A stretch of DNA of 64,000 nt, from assembly GCF_011043545.1 (NCBI RefSeq), contig NZ_JAAKGP010000002.1, positions 124,001 to 188,000 of the forward strand, in the 5' to 3' direction. Positions within the stretch are counted from its first letter, which is position 1. Each line of letters opens with the position of its first letter. A program made the translations under genes and the position numbers. Source of the stretch: Rhodobacter sp. SGA-6-6 (GTDB taxonomy: Bacteria > Pseudomonadota > Alphaproteobacteria > Rhodobacterales > Rhodobacteraceae). The notes under the pieces were generated by a model. That model did no database searches. It was not told the origin of the DNA and saw only the letters and a list, made by a program, of their open reading frames with translations. This document shows positions 8,083 to 17,839 of the stretch, piece after piece.

Positions 8083-8843
8083 GGCGTCACCTCATAGGGC
8101 CAGTTGGCCTGGCTGAACGCCCCGCCGTCGACCCAGAGCGTCTGGCCGGTGACGAAGCCGGCGGCCTCCGAGATCAGGAACAGCAGCGGGCCGCAGATGT
8201 CTTCCGGCGCGCCGACCCGGCGCAGCGGGGTGACCTTCGCCCAGGTGGCGGCGTAGTCTCCGGCCTCCGAGGCCGTCCGCTCGGTGGCGATGGCGCCGGG
8301 GGCGATGCAGTTGACGCGGATGCCAAGGGGCCCAAGCTCCACCGCCGCGACCTTGGTGAACTGCTCGATCCCGCCCTTGGAGGCAGTGTAGTCCACCAGC
8401 CGCGGGAAGGCGAGCTTGTTGCAGCCCGAGCCGAGGTTGACGATGGCGCCGCCCCGGCCGGCGGCCACCAGCGCCCGGGCGAAGCTTTGGGTGTTCAGGA
8501 AGCAGCCGCGCAGGTTGGTGCGCATCACCGCATCCCATTGCTCGGCCCGCAGGTCCAGGAGCGAGGCCCAGGTCTGGATGCCGGCATTGTTGACCAGAAC
8601 CTCCGGCGCCGCCCCGGCCCAATCCGCCACCGCGTCGTGAAACGCGGCCACCGCCGCTTCGTCGCCGGCGTCGCTGTCCCAGCCCCTGGCCCGGCGCCCA
8701 AGAGCGGCCACCTCGACCTCCAGCCGCGCCGCCGCCTCGGGCGCGCCGAGATGGGTGAAGCCCACGTCATGCCCGGCCCGGGCCAGCGCCAGCACCAGAG
8801 GCCGCCCGATGGCCGAGACCCCCGCCGTCACGATGGCAACCAT
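8079..8843 (-). CDS. Short-chain dehydrogenase/reductase (SDR), classical type
   Basis: 254 residues. The cofactor motif is VTAGVSAIGRPL at residues 5-16, a variant of TGxxxGIG in which the first Gly is Ala. NNAG is present (VNNAGIQ), the catalytic Tyr-x-x-x-Lys is Y-T-A-S-K, and the C-terminus has the usual VTGQTLWVDGG. It is an NAD(P)H-dependent oxidoreductase of unknown substrate, translationally coupled to the SGNH hydrolase. Start ATG 8843. Confidence 0.88.
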   Translation of the reverse strand: MVAIVTAGVSAIGRPLVLALARAGHDVGFTHLGAPEAAARLEVEVAALGRRARGWDSDAGDEAAVAAFHDAVADWAGAAPEVLVNNAGIQTWASLLDLRAEQWDAVMRTNLRGCFLNTQSFARALVAAGRGGAIVNLGSGCNKLAFPRLVDYTASKGGIEQFTKVAAVELGPLGIRVNCIAPGAIATERTASEAGDYAATWAKVTPLRRVGAPEDICGPLLFLISEAAGFVTGQTLWVDGGAFSQANWPYEVTP

Positions 8844-8937
8844 GTTCCCCTCCGCTCCGCCGCCAGCTTAGCGGGCTGACGGCAAAGGAAAACCCCCTGA
8901 TGGAGCGCCTTGCGGCCGATGTCGGAGCCTCCGGCGG

Positions 8938-8996
8938 GGATATTTAAGTCCAGAAAGAGGGGCAAAGGTTTCTCCTCTTTCTGGACTTAAATATCC
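8938..8996. terminator. Long perfect inverted repeat (23-bp arms) between genes
   Basis: The arm beginning GGATATTTAAGTCCAGAAAG at 8938 is repeated inverted and ends at 8996, with a 13-base loop. It is flanked by GGGGGGTCTGGGGGGCGAAGCGCCCCC (9000-9026), itself a hairpin. It belongs to the GGGGTCC terminator-like family and stands 3' of the ArsC-like gene's operon. The rest of 8844-9092 shows no gene. Confidence 0.75.
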
Positions 8997-9092
8997 TCGG
9001 GGGGTCTGGGGGGCGAAGCGCCCCCAGCCTGCGACATTGGCCGCAAAGGACTCCCGCCGGCCGCAATGTATAAGGCTTGCCGCGGCAGCGGC

Positions 9093-9443
9093 TCAATCCA
9101 GCAGCCCGGCCAGCCGCTCCGGCGGGCGGCAGAGCGCAGTGCCCTTGGCGGTGCGGACGAAGGGACGTTCCACCAGCACCGGATGGGCGACCATGGCGGC
9201 GATCAGCGCCGCCTCGGACACGCCCTCGGCGGTCAGCCCGAGGTCCTTCGCCAGCGGCTCCTTCGCCCGCAGCGCCTGCCGCGCCGTCATCCCCGCCTCG
9301 GCCAGCAGCGCCCGCAGCCCCGCCTCGGTCCAGCCGGTCGCCAGATACTCCACCACCTCCGGTTCCACCCCGGCCGCCCGCAGGTCGGCAAGCACCCGGC
9401 GCGAGGTGGAGCAGCGCGGGTTGTGCCAGATCGTGGCGGTCAC
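9093..9443 (-). CDS. arsC: ArsC-family protein (glutaredoxin-type arsenate reductase)
   Basis: 116 residues from a GTG at 9443 that overlaps the adenine deaminase stop. The N-terminal [12 protein letters not shown] contains the catalytic Cys of the ArsC/Spx/YffB thioredoxin-like fold. The C-terminal [22 protein letters not shown] carries the Arg residues used to bind arsenate in plasmid R773 ArsC (family knowledge). Length (116) is between ArsC (~140) and YffB (~115), so a plain YffB/Spx-like role is possible. Functional coupling to adenine deaminase is not obvious. Confidence 0.75.
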   Translation of the reverse strand: MTATIWHNPRCSTSRRVLADLRAAGVEPEVVEYLATGWTEAGLRALLAEAGMTARQALRAKEPLAKDLGLTAEGVSEAALIAAMVAHPVLVERPFVRTAKGTALCRPPERLAGLLD

Positions 9444-11149
9444 GGCAGCACCTCGAAGCGGTCGACATCGACCATGCCGTGGTCGGTGATCTTCAGATGC
9501 GGGATCACCGGCAGGGCCAGGAAGGCGAGTTGCAGGAAGGGTTCCTCCAGCGTGACCCCCAGTTCGCGGGCGGCGGCGCGCAAAGCGACCAGCGCCTCGC
9601 GCACCTCCTCGAACGGCCGCAGGCTCATCAGCCCCGCCACCGGCAGCGCCAGCTCCGCCAGAACCTTGCCGCCGCGGGTCACCACGAAGCCGCCCTCGAT
9701 CTCGCCCAGCCGGTTCGCCGCCAGCGCCATGTCGGCGTAATCCGCCCCCACCACGGCGATGTTGTGGTGGTCATGGCAGACGGTCGAGGCGATGGCGCCC
9801 GCCTTCATCCCGAAGCCCTGCACGAAGCCGGTCGCGCGGTTGCCGTTCTTCCCATGCCGCTCGATCACCGCGATCTTCATCAGGTCGCGCGCAGGATCGG
9901 GCCGCTTGTCGCCGTCCACCGGGGGAATGTCGAAGCTCAGGTGCGGGGTGATGATCTTGCCCGGCAGGATGCCGATCACCGGCGTCTCGGCCCGGTTGCC
10001 GGCGGTGCGGAAGTCCTGCGGCCCCACCTTCGGCGCCTTGACCGAGGCGCGGGCCACCGGCTCGGTCCCCTTGCGCGCCGCGAAGCCCGCGTCGTCCGCC
10101 AGCACGCCGCCGGCGAAGACCATCGCCGCATGGCACCCTTCCAGGCTGTCGATCACCGCGATGTCGGCCCGTTTCCCCGGCGCGATCAGCCCGCGGTCCT
10201 TCAGCCCGAAGGCCTCGGCCGCCGACAGCGAGGCCGCGCGGTAGACCGCCAGCGGCGGGCAGCCCAGGCCGATGGCCGTGCGGATCATGTGGTCCAGATG
10301 CCCATGCTCGGCGATGTCCAGCGGATTCCTGTCATCGGTGCAGAGGCAGAGATAGGGCGAATGCCGTTCCGTCAGCACCGGCGCCAGCGCGTGCAGGTCC
10401 TTGGAGACCGAGCCCTCGCGGATCAGCACCCGCATCCCCTTGCGCAGCTTCTCCAGCGCCTCCTCCGCCGTGGTCGCCTCGTGCTCGGTGCGGATGCCGG
10501 CGGCGATGTAGCCGTTCAGGTCCAGCCCGCGCAGCAGCGGCGCGTGGCCGTCGATATGGCGGCCGCGGAAGGCCTCCAGCTTGGCCAGGCAGCCTTGGTC
10601 CTTCATCAGCACGCCGGGGAAGTTCATGAACTCGGCCAGCCCGATCACCTTGGGGTGGTGCATCAGCGGGACCAGGTCCCCGGCCTCCAGCCGCGCTCCC
10701 GCGGTCTCCATATGGGTCGAGGGCACGCAGGACGACAGCTGCACGCGGATGTCCATCAGCGTCTGCGCCGCGGAGTCGAGGAAGTAATGGATGCCGGTCA
10801 GGCCGCAGACATTGGCGATCTCGTGCGGGTCGCAGATCGCGGTGGTGACGCCGCGCGGGGTGACGCAGCGGTCGAATTCATGCGGGGTGACGCAGGAGCT
10901 TTCGATATGCAGGTGGGTGTCGATGAAGCCGGGCACCAGCACCTTGCCCGCCACGTCGATCTCCCGCCGGCCGGCGTAGGTCCCGAAGGTGCCGACGATG
11001 GTGTCGCCGCAGATCGCCACATCGGTCTCGACCATCTCTCCGGTGATCAGGTCGAACACCCGGCCGCCCTTCAGCACCAGGTCGGCGGGAACAAGGCCGC
11101 GGCCCTGGTCGATCAGCTCCGGCAGCGGTCTTTGCGTCGCAACGGTCAT
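9440..11149 (-). CDS. ade: Adenine deaminase
   Basis: 569 residues, amidohydrolase superfamily. Landmarks are [22 protein letters not shown] (metal-binding HxH plus the family-specific ESS), a [14 protein letters not shown] segment, [22 protein letters not shown], and the C-terminal [14 protein letters not shown]-like region here reading [15 protein letters not shown]. It converts adenine to hypoxanthine and ammonia in purine salvage/nitrogen use. Start ATG 11149 leaves [15 protein letters not shown] as a typical N-terminus and follows GGAGGGCGCC. The ArsC-like gene follows by a 4-base overlap. Confidence 0.93.
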   Translation of the reverse strand: MTVATQRPLPELIDQGRGLVPADLVLKGGRVFDLITGEMVETDVAICGDTIVGTFGTYAGRREIDVAGKVLVPGFIDTHLHIESSCVTPHEFDRCVTPRGVTTAICDPHEIANVCGLTGIHYFLDSAAQTLMDIRVQLSSCVPSTHMETAGARLEAGDLVPLMHHPKVIGLAEFMNFPGVLMKDQGCLAKLEAFRGRHIDGHAPLLRGLDLNGYIAAGIRTEHEATTAEEALEKLRKGMRVLIREGSVSKDLHALAPVLTERHSPYLCLCTDDRNPLDIAEHGHLDHMIRTAIGLGCPPLAVYRAASLSAAEAFGLKDRGLIAPGKRADIAVIDSLEGCHAAMVFAGGVLADDAGFAARKGTEPVARASVKAPKVGPQDFRTAGNRAETPVIGILPGKIITPHLSFDIPPVDGDKRPDPARDLMKIAVIERHGKNGNRATGFVQGFGMKAGAIASTVCHDHHNIAVVGADYADMALAANRLGEIEGGFVVTRGGKVLAELALPVAGLMSLRPFEEVREALVALRAAARELGVTLEEPFLQLAFLALPVIPHLKITDHGMVDVDRFEVLP

Positions 11150-11256
11150 GGCGCCCTCCCTTTCCGGCCATGGAACCCCCGGCGGGCGCAAAGGTCCAGA
11201 GGGATTGCACTTCCCCGCCGCCCCATGCTTCATCGGCGGGATCGAAGGAGCCCCCC

Positions 11257-12180
11257 ATGCGCCCGCTGCGCGGCATATCCTACAAGCTGGCCTCGGTGCT
11301 GGTGTTCATCACCATGTCGGCGCTGATCAAGGCCACCGCCGACCATGTGCCGGCCGGGCAGACGGTGTTCTTCCGGTCGTTCTTCGCCATCCCGGTGATC
11401 GTCGCCTGGCTGGCCTGGCGGCGGGAACTGGCGCAGGGCTTCCGCACCGCCAATCCCTTCGGCCATTTCTGGCGCGGGCTGATGGGCACCTGCGCCATGG
11501 GGCTGGGGTTCGCGGGCCTCGCCTACCTGCCGCTGCCCGAGGTGACGGCGCTCGGCTATGCCTCGCCGATCCTGACGGTGGTCTTCGCCGCGATGTTTCT
11601 GGGCGAGGAGGTGCGGCTCTTCCGCATGGCCTGCGTCGCGCTCGGCCTCTGCGGGGTGCTGGTGGTGGTCTATCCGCGGCTGACCGTGCTGGATCCGGCC
11701 CAGGCGGGCTATGCCGAGGCCTTCGGGGCGATGGTGGTGCTGGGAGGCGCGATGTTCTCGGCGCTGGCGCAGGTCTTCGTGCGCAAGCTGGTGCTGGCCG
11801 AGAAGACCGCGACCATCGTGTTCTGGTTCTCGGTCACCGCCTCGGTGCTGTCGCTGGCCACCCTGCCCTTCGGCTGGGTCTGGCCGACGCCGGCCGAGGC
11901 GGCGCTGCTGGTCGGCGCGGGGCTTCTGGGGGGCGTCGGGCAGATCCTGCTGACCTCCAGCTACCGCGAGGCGGATGCCTCGCTGGTGGCGCCCTTCGAC
12001 TATGCCTCGATGATCTTCGCCCTGGCCATCGGCTGGTTCGTCTTCGCCGAGGCGCCGACCTGGACCATGCTGCTGGGGGCCTCGCTGGTGGTGACGGCGG
12101 GGATCCTGATCATCTGGCGGGAACGGCAGCTGGGTCTGGAGCGGGCGCGGCAGCGCAAGGCGATGTCGTTGCAGGGGTGA
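11257..12180 (+). CDS. DMT-superfamily (EamA) transporter
   Basis: 307 residues, about ten hydrophobic helices in two EamA repeats (residues ~5-140 and ~150-290). Each repeat ends with the helix signature [22 protein letters not shown] and [24 protein letters not shown]. Members export or import small metabolites; relatives include the RhaT/RarD and SAM-uptake groups. The ligand cannot be assigned. Start ATG 11257 follows GAAGGAG with 6-base spacing. It is divergent from ade (107-base gap), which therefore holds both promoters. Confidence 0.85.
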   Translation: MRPLRGISYKLASVLVFITMSALIKATADHVPAGQTVFFRSFFAIPVIVAWLAWRRELAQGFRTANPFGHFWRGLMGTCAMGLGFAGLAYLPLPEVTALGYASPILTVVFAAMFLGEEVRLFRMACVALGLCGVLVVVYPRLTVLDPAQAGYAEAFGAMVVLGGAMFSALAQVFVRKLVLAEKTATIVFWFSVTASVLSLATLPFGWVWPTPAEAALLVGAGLLGGVGQILLTSSYREADASLVAPFDYASMIFALAIGWFVFAEAPTWTMLLGASLVVTAGILIIWRERQLGLERARQRKAMSLQG

Positions 12181-12202
12181 GGCAGGCTTTGCCCGGCCTC
12201 CT

Positions 12203-12413
12203 TGGCGAAGGCGCGTGCCTTCGCCACAGTGCGCCATTTCAACCTTCCCGGCCGGGCCTCAAAGGCCCGGCCAGCGCCCGCCCGCCCCTCGGCGGGCGCT
12301 TCTCGCCCGCCCGGGCGGGCGCTGGCCTCTCCCGGTCTCGTGCTGCCACCGTCTCCGGGGACAGCCGCTGTGCACGGGCGGGGGCGAGGCAATGCCTCGC
12401 CTTTTCCCGCCCG
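12203..12413 (-). repeat. ~210-bp structured intergenic repeat, copy 2 (inverted)
   Basis: Reverse complement of the element at 157-366, with the same order of stems: GGCGAAGGC...GCCTTCGCC, GGCCGGGCC...GGCCCGGCC, the CCAGCGCC...GGCGCTGG stem with the inner CGGGCG loop, CCGTCTCCGGGGAC, and GGCGAGGCA-A-TGCCTCGCC. It lies 3' of the DMT gene. Confidence 0.8.
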
Positions 12414-12489
12414 CCACGATGCGCTCTCCCCCTGCTTGCCCCTTTCCCTCCGCCCCGGCTAACCTCCAGCCAAACGAAAGGACCCCCGG

Positions 12490-13098
12490 ATGACCCCCAC
12501 CGGCCTCGCCAAGCTGATCCGCGCCCGGGCCGAGGGGCCGGGGCGGCTCCTCGTCGCGCTGGCGGGGCCGCCGGCCTCGGGCAAATCCACCCTCGCCGCC
12601 GCCCTGGCCGAGGCCCTTTCCCCCGGCGCGCGCGTCGTCCCCATGGACGGCTTCCACTACGACGACGCGGTGCTGGAGGCCCGCGGCCTGCGCGCCCGCA
12701 AGGGCTCGCCGCCAACCTTCGACGCCATGGGCTTCCTGCATCTGCTCCGCCGCCTGCGCGAGGAAGAGGAGGTGGCGATTCCGATCTTCGACCGCGCGAT
12801 GGAACTCTCCCGCGCCGGGGCCGACATCGTGGGGCCAGAGGACCGCATCCTGATCGTGGAGGGCAACTACCTGCTGCTGGACGAGGACCCTTGGCGCGCA
12901 ATGGCGCCGATGTTCGACCTGACCGTCTTCCTGGACGTGCCCGAGGCGGAACTGGTCCGCCGCCTGACCGCCCGCTGGAAGCACCACGGCCGCGAAGACC
13001 AGGCCGCCCGCGACTGGATCGAGTCCAACGACCTGCCGAACGCGCTGACGGTGATCACCCGCTCCCGCCCCGCCGAGATCACGCTGCGGAACCTGTGA
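12490..13098 (+). CDS. P-loop kinase of the uridine kinase/FrcK-like family
   Basis: 202 residues. The Walker A is ALAGPPASGKSTLAAALA (residues ~23-40). VVPMDGFHYDD is the phosphate-acceptor/Asp motif typical of pantothenate kinase/uridine kinase-type nucleoside and sugar kinases. VEGNYLLLDEDPW is the Walker-B-adjacent signature, and RRLTARWKHHGR is the lid. Close relatives lie in fructose ABC (frc) operons of rhizobia. Here it is alone, so the phosphorylated substrate (nucleoside or sugar) is unassigned. Start ATG 12490 follows an AAAGGAC Shine-Dalgarno. Confidence 0.8.
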   Translation: MTPTGLAKLIRARAEGPGRLLVALAGPPASGKSTLAAALAEALSPGARVVPMDGFHYDDAVLEARGLRARKGSPPTFDAMGFLHLLRRLREEEEVAIPIFDRAMELSRAGADIVGPEDRILIVEGNYLLLDEDPWRAMAPMFDLTVFLDVPEAELVRRLTARWKHHGREDQAARDWIESNDLPNALTVITRSRPAEITLRNL

Positions 13099-13113
13099 CG
13101 GGCGCGGCGGCCC

Positions 13114-13134
13114 CGATTTTTCGTCGAAAAATCG
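13114..13134. repeat. CGATTTTTCG-T-CGAAAAATCG palindrome
   Basis: Perfect 10-bp arms with one central base, 15 bases after the kinase stop. An identical 21-mer lies at 25614-25634, and a one-base variant at 36155-36175. It probably acts as a terminator or as a binding site; no T-tract follows. Confidence 0.75.
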
Positions 13135-13243
13135 CCCTCTTCCGGCATCGGCGGCACGCCTTACGCCCGGGAAAGGCTTGAATTCCCCGGCCCGGCGGGC
13201 AAGTCTGCCCGCCACCATCCGGCCCGAGGAGGACCCGTCCCGC

Positions 13244-16021
13244 ATGTCGCCTGCGCTGATCGCAGCCCTGCCCTTTCTCGGCGCGATTCTGGCCGCGCTG
13301 GCGGGATGGCTGGGGCGCGGCGCGGCGGCGCTGACGGCAGGCGCGGCGACCGCGCTGGCGCTGGCGGGGCTGCTGTCCCACGCGCCTGCGATCCTGAACG
13401 GCACCCCGGTCACGGCCACCTTCGACTGGCTTCCCGCCCTCGGGATGAACGCCAGCTTCCGCATCGACGGGCTGGGGCTGATGTTCGCCGGGCTGATCCT
13501 TGGCATCGGCCTGCTGATCATCCTCTACGCCCGCTTCTACCTTGCCCCCAGCGAGCCGATGGCGCGGTTCCTGACCTGCCTGATGCTGTTCCAGGGCGCG
13601 ATGACCGGGATCGTGCTCTCCGACAACATTCTGCTGCTGCTGGTGTTCTGGGAACTGACCTCGCTTTCCTCCTTCCTGCTGATCGGCTGGTGGAGCCACC
13701 TGCCCGAGGGCCGGCAGGGCGCCCGCATGGCGCTGGCCGTCACCGGCGGCGGCGGCATCGCGCTGATCGCCGGGATGCTGATCCTGGGCCGCATCGCCGG
13801 GTCGCACGAACTGTCGGTGATCCTGCAAAGCCGCGAGGCGATCCTGGCCAGCCCGCTCTACCCGCTGGCGCTGGCGCTGATCCTGCTGGGCGCCTTCGCC
13901 AAGTCGGCGCAGTTTCCGTTCCACTTCTGGCTGCCCCACGCCATGGCCGCGCCGACGCCGGTCTCGGCCTATCTGCATTCGGCGACGATGGTGAAGGCCG
14001 GGCTCTACCTGATGGCGCGGCTCTGGCCGGTGCTGTCGGGAACGGCGGAATGGACCGTGGCGGTGGCCGGGGCCGGGCTGCTGACCATGCTGCTGGGGGC
14101 CAAGGTGGCGCTGTTCAGGGACGACCTGAAGGCGATCCTGGCCTGGTCCACCGTCAGCCACCTCGGCCTGATCACTTTCCTCCTCGGCCTCGGCACCAAG
14201 GCGGCGGCGAGTGCGGCCATGCTGCACGTCCTCGCCCATGCCAGCTTCAAGGCCGCGCTGTTCATGGTGGCCGGGATTGTCGACCACGCCACCCATATCC
14301 GCGATCTCCGCCGACTCGGCGGCTTGCGGCGGGCGATGCCGCTGACCTTCGTCCTCGCGCTGGTCGCCGCCTTGTCGATGGCCGGCATCCCGCCGCTGAA
14401 CGGCTTCCTGTCGAAGGAGGCGATGCTGGAGAATGCCGCGCTGACAACGCCCCTCGTCGCCCTGCTGGCGCTGGCGGGGGCGCTGCTGTCGGTGGCCTAT
14501 TCCCTCCGCTTCCTGGCCGGAATCTTCCTCGGCCCGCCCATGGAAACCCGCGCCCATGACCCCGGCCCCGGCCTCTGGCTGGCACCGGCCCTGCTGGTTG
14601 CCATCGTCATCGCCTCCGGCCTGATGCCGATGGCCGTCTTCGGCCCCTTCGTCGAGGCCGCCGCCTCGGCCACGACCGGCACGCCGGTCCACGCCCATAT
14701 CGCGCTCTGGCACGGGCTGGCCTCGCCCGCGCTGTGGATGTCGCTCGCCGCCCTCGGCGGCGGCCTCGTCTTGCTCGGCCTCTACCCCCGGCTGCGGGCG
14801 GTCTGGGAGGCCGCGCCGCTGCCCGAGGCGAAGGCGGTGTTCGAGGCCACCACCGATGCCCTCGCCCGCGCCTGCCGCAGGGCGACCGACCTCCTGAACG
14901 ACGGCCGCCTCTCCCGCAGCATCTTCGCCGCCACCGCGGTGATCGTGGCGCTGGCCGCCTGGGCCTTCCTGACCGGCCCCCATGCCGCCGGCAACCGGCC
15001 GCTGCTGCCGCTGGAATTCGCCCCTCTCGCCGGCTGGGTCCTGCTGACCGCCGCCGCCATCGCCACCGCCTTCCGCCACCGCAACCGGGTGCTGGCGCTG
15101 CTGCTGACAGGCATCGTCGGGCTGATGCTCTCGGCCGCCTTCGCCTGGGCCTCGGCCCCCGACCTGGCGCTGACGCAGATCACGGTGGAGGTGGTGACCA
15201 TCCTCCTCATGCTGCTGGCGCTGAACTTCCTGCCGGACGAGACTCCGCGGGAAAGCACTTCCCTGCGCCGCGCCCGCGACGCCGCCCTTGCCGCCGCCGC
15301 CGGCATCGGCGCCGGCCTGCTGGCCTTCGCGCTGATGACCCGCGACCCGGCCTTCCCCCGGGTGTCGGACTACCACTGGGCGCAGTCGAAGCCCGGGGCC
15401 GGCGGCACCAATGCGGTGAACACCATCATCGTCGATTTCCGCGGCTACGACACCTATGGCGAGATCACCGTCCTCGGCATCGCCGCGCTGGTGATCTTCG
15501 CGCTGGCCGCGTCCGTGCTGTCGTCGAGGACCGCGCTGGACCGGCTGGCCGGGCTGAAGCTGGCCCGCAACGCCGGCGACCCGCATCCGCCGATGCTGGT
15601 CGCCGCCACCCGCTTCCTGATGCCGCCGGCGATCCTGGTCGGCATCTTCATCTACCTGCGCGGCCACAACCTGCCGGGCGGCGGCTTCGTCGCCGGGTTG
15701 GTGGTCTCCATCGCCATCCTGCTGCAATACATCGCCTCCGGCTTCGTCTGGTCCGAACGCCGTCTGCGCTTCGGCCATCAAAGCCTGATCGGCGCCGGCG
15801 TGCTGGTGGCCACCCTGACCGGAGCCGCCGCCTGGGCGATGGGATGGCCCTTCCTGACCTCGGGATACACCCATATCCACCCCTGGCCGCTGGACGAGGT
15901 CGAGCTGACGACCGCCGCGCTGTTCGACCTGGGCGTCTTCCTCTGCGTCCTGGGCGGGGTGCTGCTGGCGCTCTCCACCCTGTCGCGGCTGGCGCAGCAC
16001 ACCGCGGACCGGGAGCTGTAG
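13244..16021 (+). CDS. mrpA: Mrp Na+/H+ antiporter subunit A, fused to the MrpB domain
   Basis: 925 residues. Residues ~1-650 form the NuoL-like antiporter core, with VFWELTSLSSFLLIGWW (conserved membrane Glu) and HAMAAPTPVSAYLHSATMVKAG (lysine-bearing broken helix). The C-terminal ~200 residues form MbhE/MnhB-type helices, including a RFLMPPAILVGIFIYLRGHN segment followed by LPGGGFVAG that is the MrpB domain. No separate mrpB exists, which fits group-2 (proteobacterial PhaAB) operons. Start ATG 13244 is chosen over an upstream TTG because GAGGAGGACC stands 9 bases before it and the mature membrane N-terminus begins there. It heads the mrpA(B)CDEFG operon, which exchanges Na+ (K+) for H+ at the inner membrane. 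Confidence 0.93.
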   Translation: MSPALIAALPFLGAILAALAGWLGRGAAALTAGAATALALAGLLSHAPAILNGTPVTATFDWLPALGMNASFRIDGLGLMFAGLILGIGLLIILYARFYLAPSEPMARFLTCLMLFQGAMTGIVLSDNILLLLVFWELTSLSSFLLIGWWSHLPEGRQGARMALAVTGGGGIALIAGMLILGRIAGSHELSVILQSREAILASPLYPLALALILLGAFAKSAQFPFHFWLPHAMAAPTPVSAYLHSATMVKAGLYLMARLWPVLSGTAEWTVAVAGAGLLTMLLGAKVALFRDDLKAILAWSTVSHLGLITFLLGLGTKAAASAAMLHVLAHASFKAALFMVAGIVDHATHIRDLRRLGGLRRAMPLTFVLALVAALSMAGIPPLNGFLSKEAMLENAALTTPLVALLALAGALLSVAYSLRFLAGIFLGPPMETRAHDPGPGLWLAPALLVAIVIASGLMPMAVFGPFVEAAASATTGTPVHAHIALWHGLASPALWMSLAALGGGLVLLGLYPRLRAVWEAAPLPEAKAVFEATTDALARACRRATDLLNDGRLSRSIFAATAVIVALAAWAFLTGPHAAGNRPLLPLEFAPLAGWVLLTAAAIATAFRHRNRVLALLLTGIVGLMLSAAFAWASAPDLALTQITVEVVTILLMLLALNFLPDETPRESTSLRRARDAALAAAAGIGAGLLAFALMTRDPAFPRVSDYHWAQSKPGAGGTNAVNTIIVDFRGYDTYGEITVLGIAALVIFALAASVLSSRTALDRLAGLKLARNAGDPHPPMLVAATRFLMPPAILVGIFIYLRGHNLPGGGFVAGLVVSIAILLQYIASGFVWSERRLRFGHQSLIGAGVLVATLTGAAAWAMGWPFLTSGYTHIHPWPLDEVELTTAALFDLGVFLCVLGGVLLALSTLSRLAQHTADREL

Positions 16022-16363
16022 ATGGAAGTGTTGTTCGCCCTGACCATCGGCCTGCTCACCGCCGTCGGCATCTACCTGATGCTGCGGCTGCGCAGCTTTC
16101 CGGTGATCCTGGGGCTGACCTTCCTCTCCTATGCGGTCAACCTGTTCATCTTCTCCGCCGGCCGGCTGAAGACCGCCGCGGCGCCCATCGTCGGCACGGT
16201 GGAGGCGCCGACCGACCCGCTGCCGCAGGCGCTGGTGCTGACCGCCATCGTGATCAGCTTCGGGATGACGGCGGTGATCGTGATGATGGCCCTCGGCGCC
16301 TGGCTGGAGCTTGGCCACGACGGCACCGACCCCGCCTCCGGCACGCCGGAGGATCGCGGCTGA
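16022..16363 (+). CDS. mrpC: Mrp antiporter subunit C
   Basis: 113 residues, NuoK-like, three transmembrane helices (residues ~3-22, 28-47, 72-96). The opening MEVLFALTIGLLTAVGIYLMLRLRSFPVILG is a typical MnhC start. ATG immediately follows the mrpA stop with no spacer, and its own TGA overlaps the mrpD ATG (TGATG). This tight packing supports one multicistronic message and co-translational assembly of the Mrp complex. Confidence 0.93.
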   Translation: MEVLFALTIGLLTAVGIYLMLRLRSFPVILGLTFLSYAVNLFIFSAGRLKTAAAPIVGTVEAPTDPLPQALVLTAIVISFGMTAVIVMMALGAWLELGHDGTDPASGTPEDRG

Positions 16364-17826
16364 TGGGGCACTGGATCGTCGCCCCCGTCGTGCTGCCCGC
16401 GGCGCTGGCCGCGCTGTCGCTGTTCGCGGGCCGGTCCGGCATGGCCGGACGGGTGCTGTCGCTGGGCGGCACCGCGGCGCTGCTGGCGATCGCGCTGGCG
16501 CTGCTGCAGGCCGCGACCGAGGGGCCGCCGCAGCTTTACCGCCTCGGCGACTGGCCCGCGCCCTTCGGCATCGTGCTGGTGCTGGACCGGCTGTCGGCGC
16601 TGATGCTGGTGCTGACCTCGGGCCTTGCGCTGGTGGTGCTGGCGCAGGCCGTCGCCACCGGCTGGGACCGGCGCGGGCGGCGGTTCCATGCGCTCTGGCT
16701 GTTCCAGCTGATGGGCCTGAACGGCGCCTTCCTGACCGGCGACGCCTTCAATCTCTTCGTCTTCTTCGAGGTGCTGCTGATCGCCTCCTACGGGCTGATG
16801 GTGCATGGCGGAGGCGGCCCGCGCATCCGCGCCGGGCTGCAATACATCGCGGTGAACCTGCTCGGTTCCACCCTGTTCCTGTTCGCGCTGGCGACGATCT
16901 ATGCCGTCACCGGCACGCTGAACATGGCCGACCTGGCGGCGAAGCTGCCCGCGCTGCCCGAGGGCGACCATGCGCTGATACGGGTGGCGGCGGTGCTGCT
17001 GATGCTGGTCTTCGCGGTGAAGGGGGCGCTGGTGCCGTTGCAGTTCTGGCTGCCAGGCACCTATGCGCAGTCGCCCGGCGTGGTGGCGGCCCTCTTCGCG
17101 GTGATGACCAAGCTGGGCGCCTATGCCGCCCTGCGCTTCGGCACCCTGGTCTTCCCGCCCGACCTTGCCCTGACCGGGGGGATGATCGGCCAGTTTCTCC
17201 TGCCCGCCGGGCTGGTCACGCTGGCCTTGGGCGCCGTCGGCCTCCTCGGCGCAAGGTCGCTGCCGCGGCTGGCCGCCCATGCCGCGGTGATGTCGATGGG
17301 CACGGTCTTCACCGCCCTTTCCGCCTTCACCGCCGCCAGCACCACCGCGGCGCTTTACTACATGATCCATTCCACCCTTGCCGGCGCGGCGCTGTTCCTG
17401 ATCGCCGACCTCGCCCGCGACCGCGGGTCCGCGGGGCTGGACGCCGCCTCCCCGCCCCTGCCGGGGGCACTGGCGGCGCTGTTCTTCGCCGCCGCCATCG
17501 CCACCGTCGGCCTGCCGCCGCTGTCGGGCTTCCCGGCCAAACTGATGGTGCTGCAGGCGCTGCCGTTCTGGCCGGTCTGGATGGTTGTCCTCGGCGCGAC
17601 CTTCCTCGCCCTGCTGGCGCTGTCCCGCGCCGGCTCCGCCCTGTTCTGGAAGCCGCAGGGGCAACCCGCCGCCCTGCCCGCAAGCCAGGCCCTCGCCCCC
17701 GCCGCCCTGCTGCTGGCGCTGGCGGCGCTGACCGTCTTCGCCGGCCCCGTCACCGGCTGGCTGGCCGGCACGGCGGAGGCCCTGCACGACCCCGCCCCCT
17801 ATATCCTCGCCAACGACCTGCCCTGA
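16363..17826 (+). CDS. mrpD: Mrp antiporter subunit D
   Basis: 487 residues, the second NuoM/N-like antiporter subunit of Mrp. FEVLLIASYGLMVHG carries the membrane Glu, and FAVKGALVPLQFWLPGTYAQSPGVVAALFAVMTKLGAYA the paired lysines of the proton path. About 14 hydrophobic segments are visible. Start ATG at 16363 shares its A with the mrpC stop. With MrpA it forms the ion-translocating core. Confidence 0.93.
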   Translation: MGHWIVAPVVLPAALAALSLFAGRSGMAGRVLSLGGTAALLAIALALLQAATEGPPQLYRLGDWPAPFGIVLVLDRLSALMLVLTSGLALVVLAQAVATGWDRRGRRFHALWLFQLMGLNGAFLTGDAFNLFVFFEVLLIASYGLMVHGGGGPRIRAGLQYIAVNLLGSTLFLFALATIYAVTGTLNMADLAAKLPALPEGDHALIRVAAVLLMLVFAVKGALVPLQFWLPGTYAQSPGVVAALFAVMTKLGAYAALRFGTLVFPPDLALTGGMIGQFLLPAGLVTLALGAVGLLGARSLPRLAAHAAVMSMGTVFTALSAFTAASTTAALYYMIHSTLAGAALFLIADLARDRGSAGLDAASPPLPGALAALFFAAAIATVGLPPLSGFPAKLMVLQALPFWPVWMVVLGATFLALLALSRAGSALFWKPQGQPAALPASQALAPAALLLALAALTVFAGPVTGWLAGTAEALHDPAPYILANDLP

Positions 17827-17839
17827 GGTGCCTGAGCAA

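Noticed and set aside
13079-16318. 1079-residue minus-strand frame across mrpA
   Set aside because: Low-complexity Gln/Gly/Arg/His translation caused by GC3 bias; mrpA and mrpC occupy the opposite strand with membrane helices and motifs.
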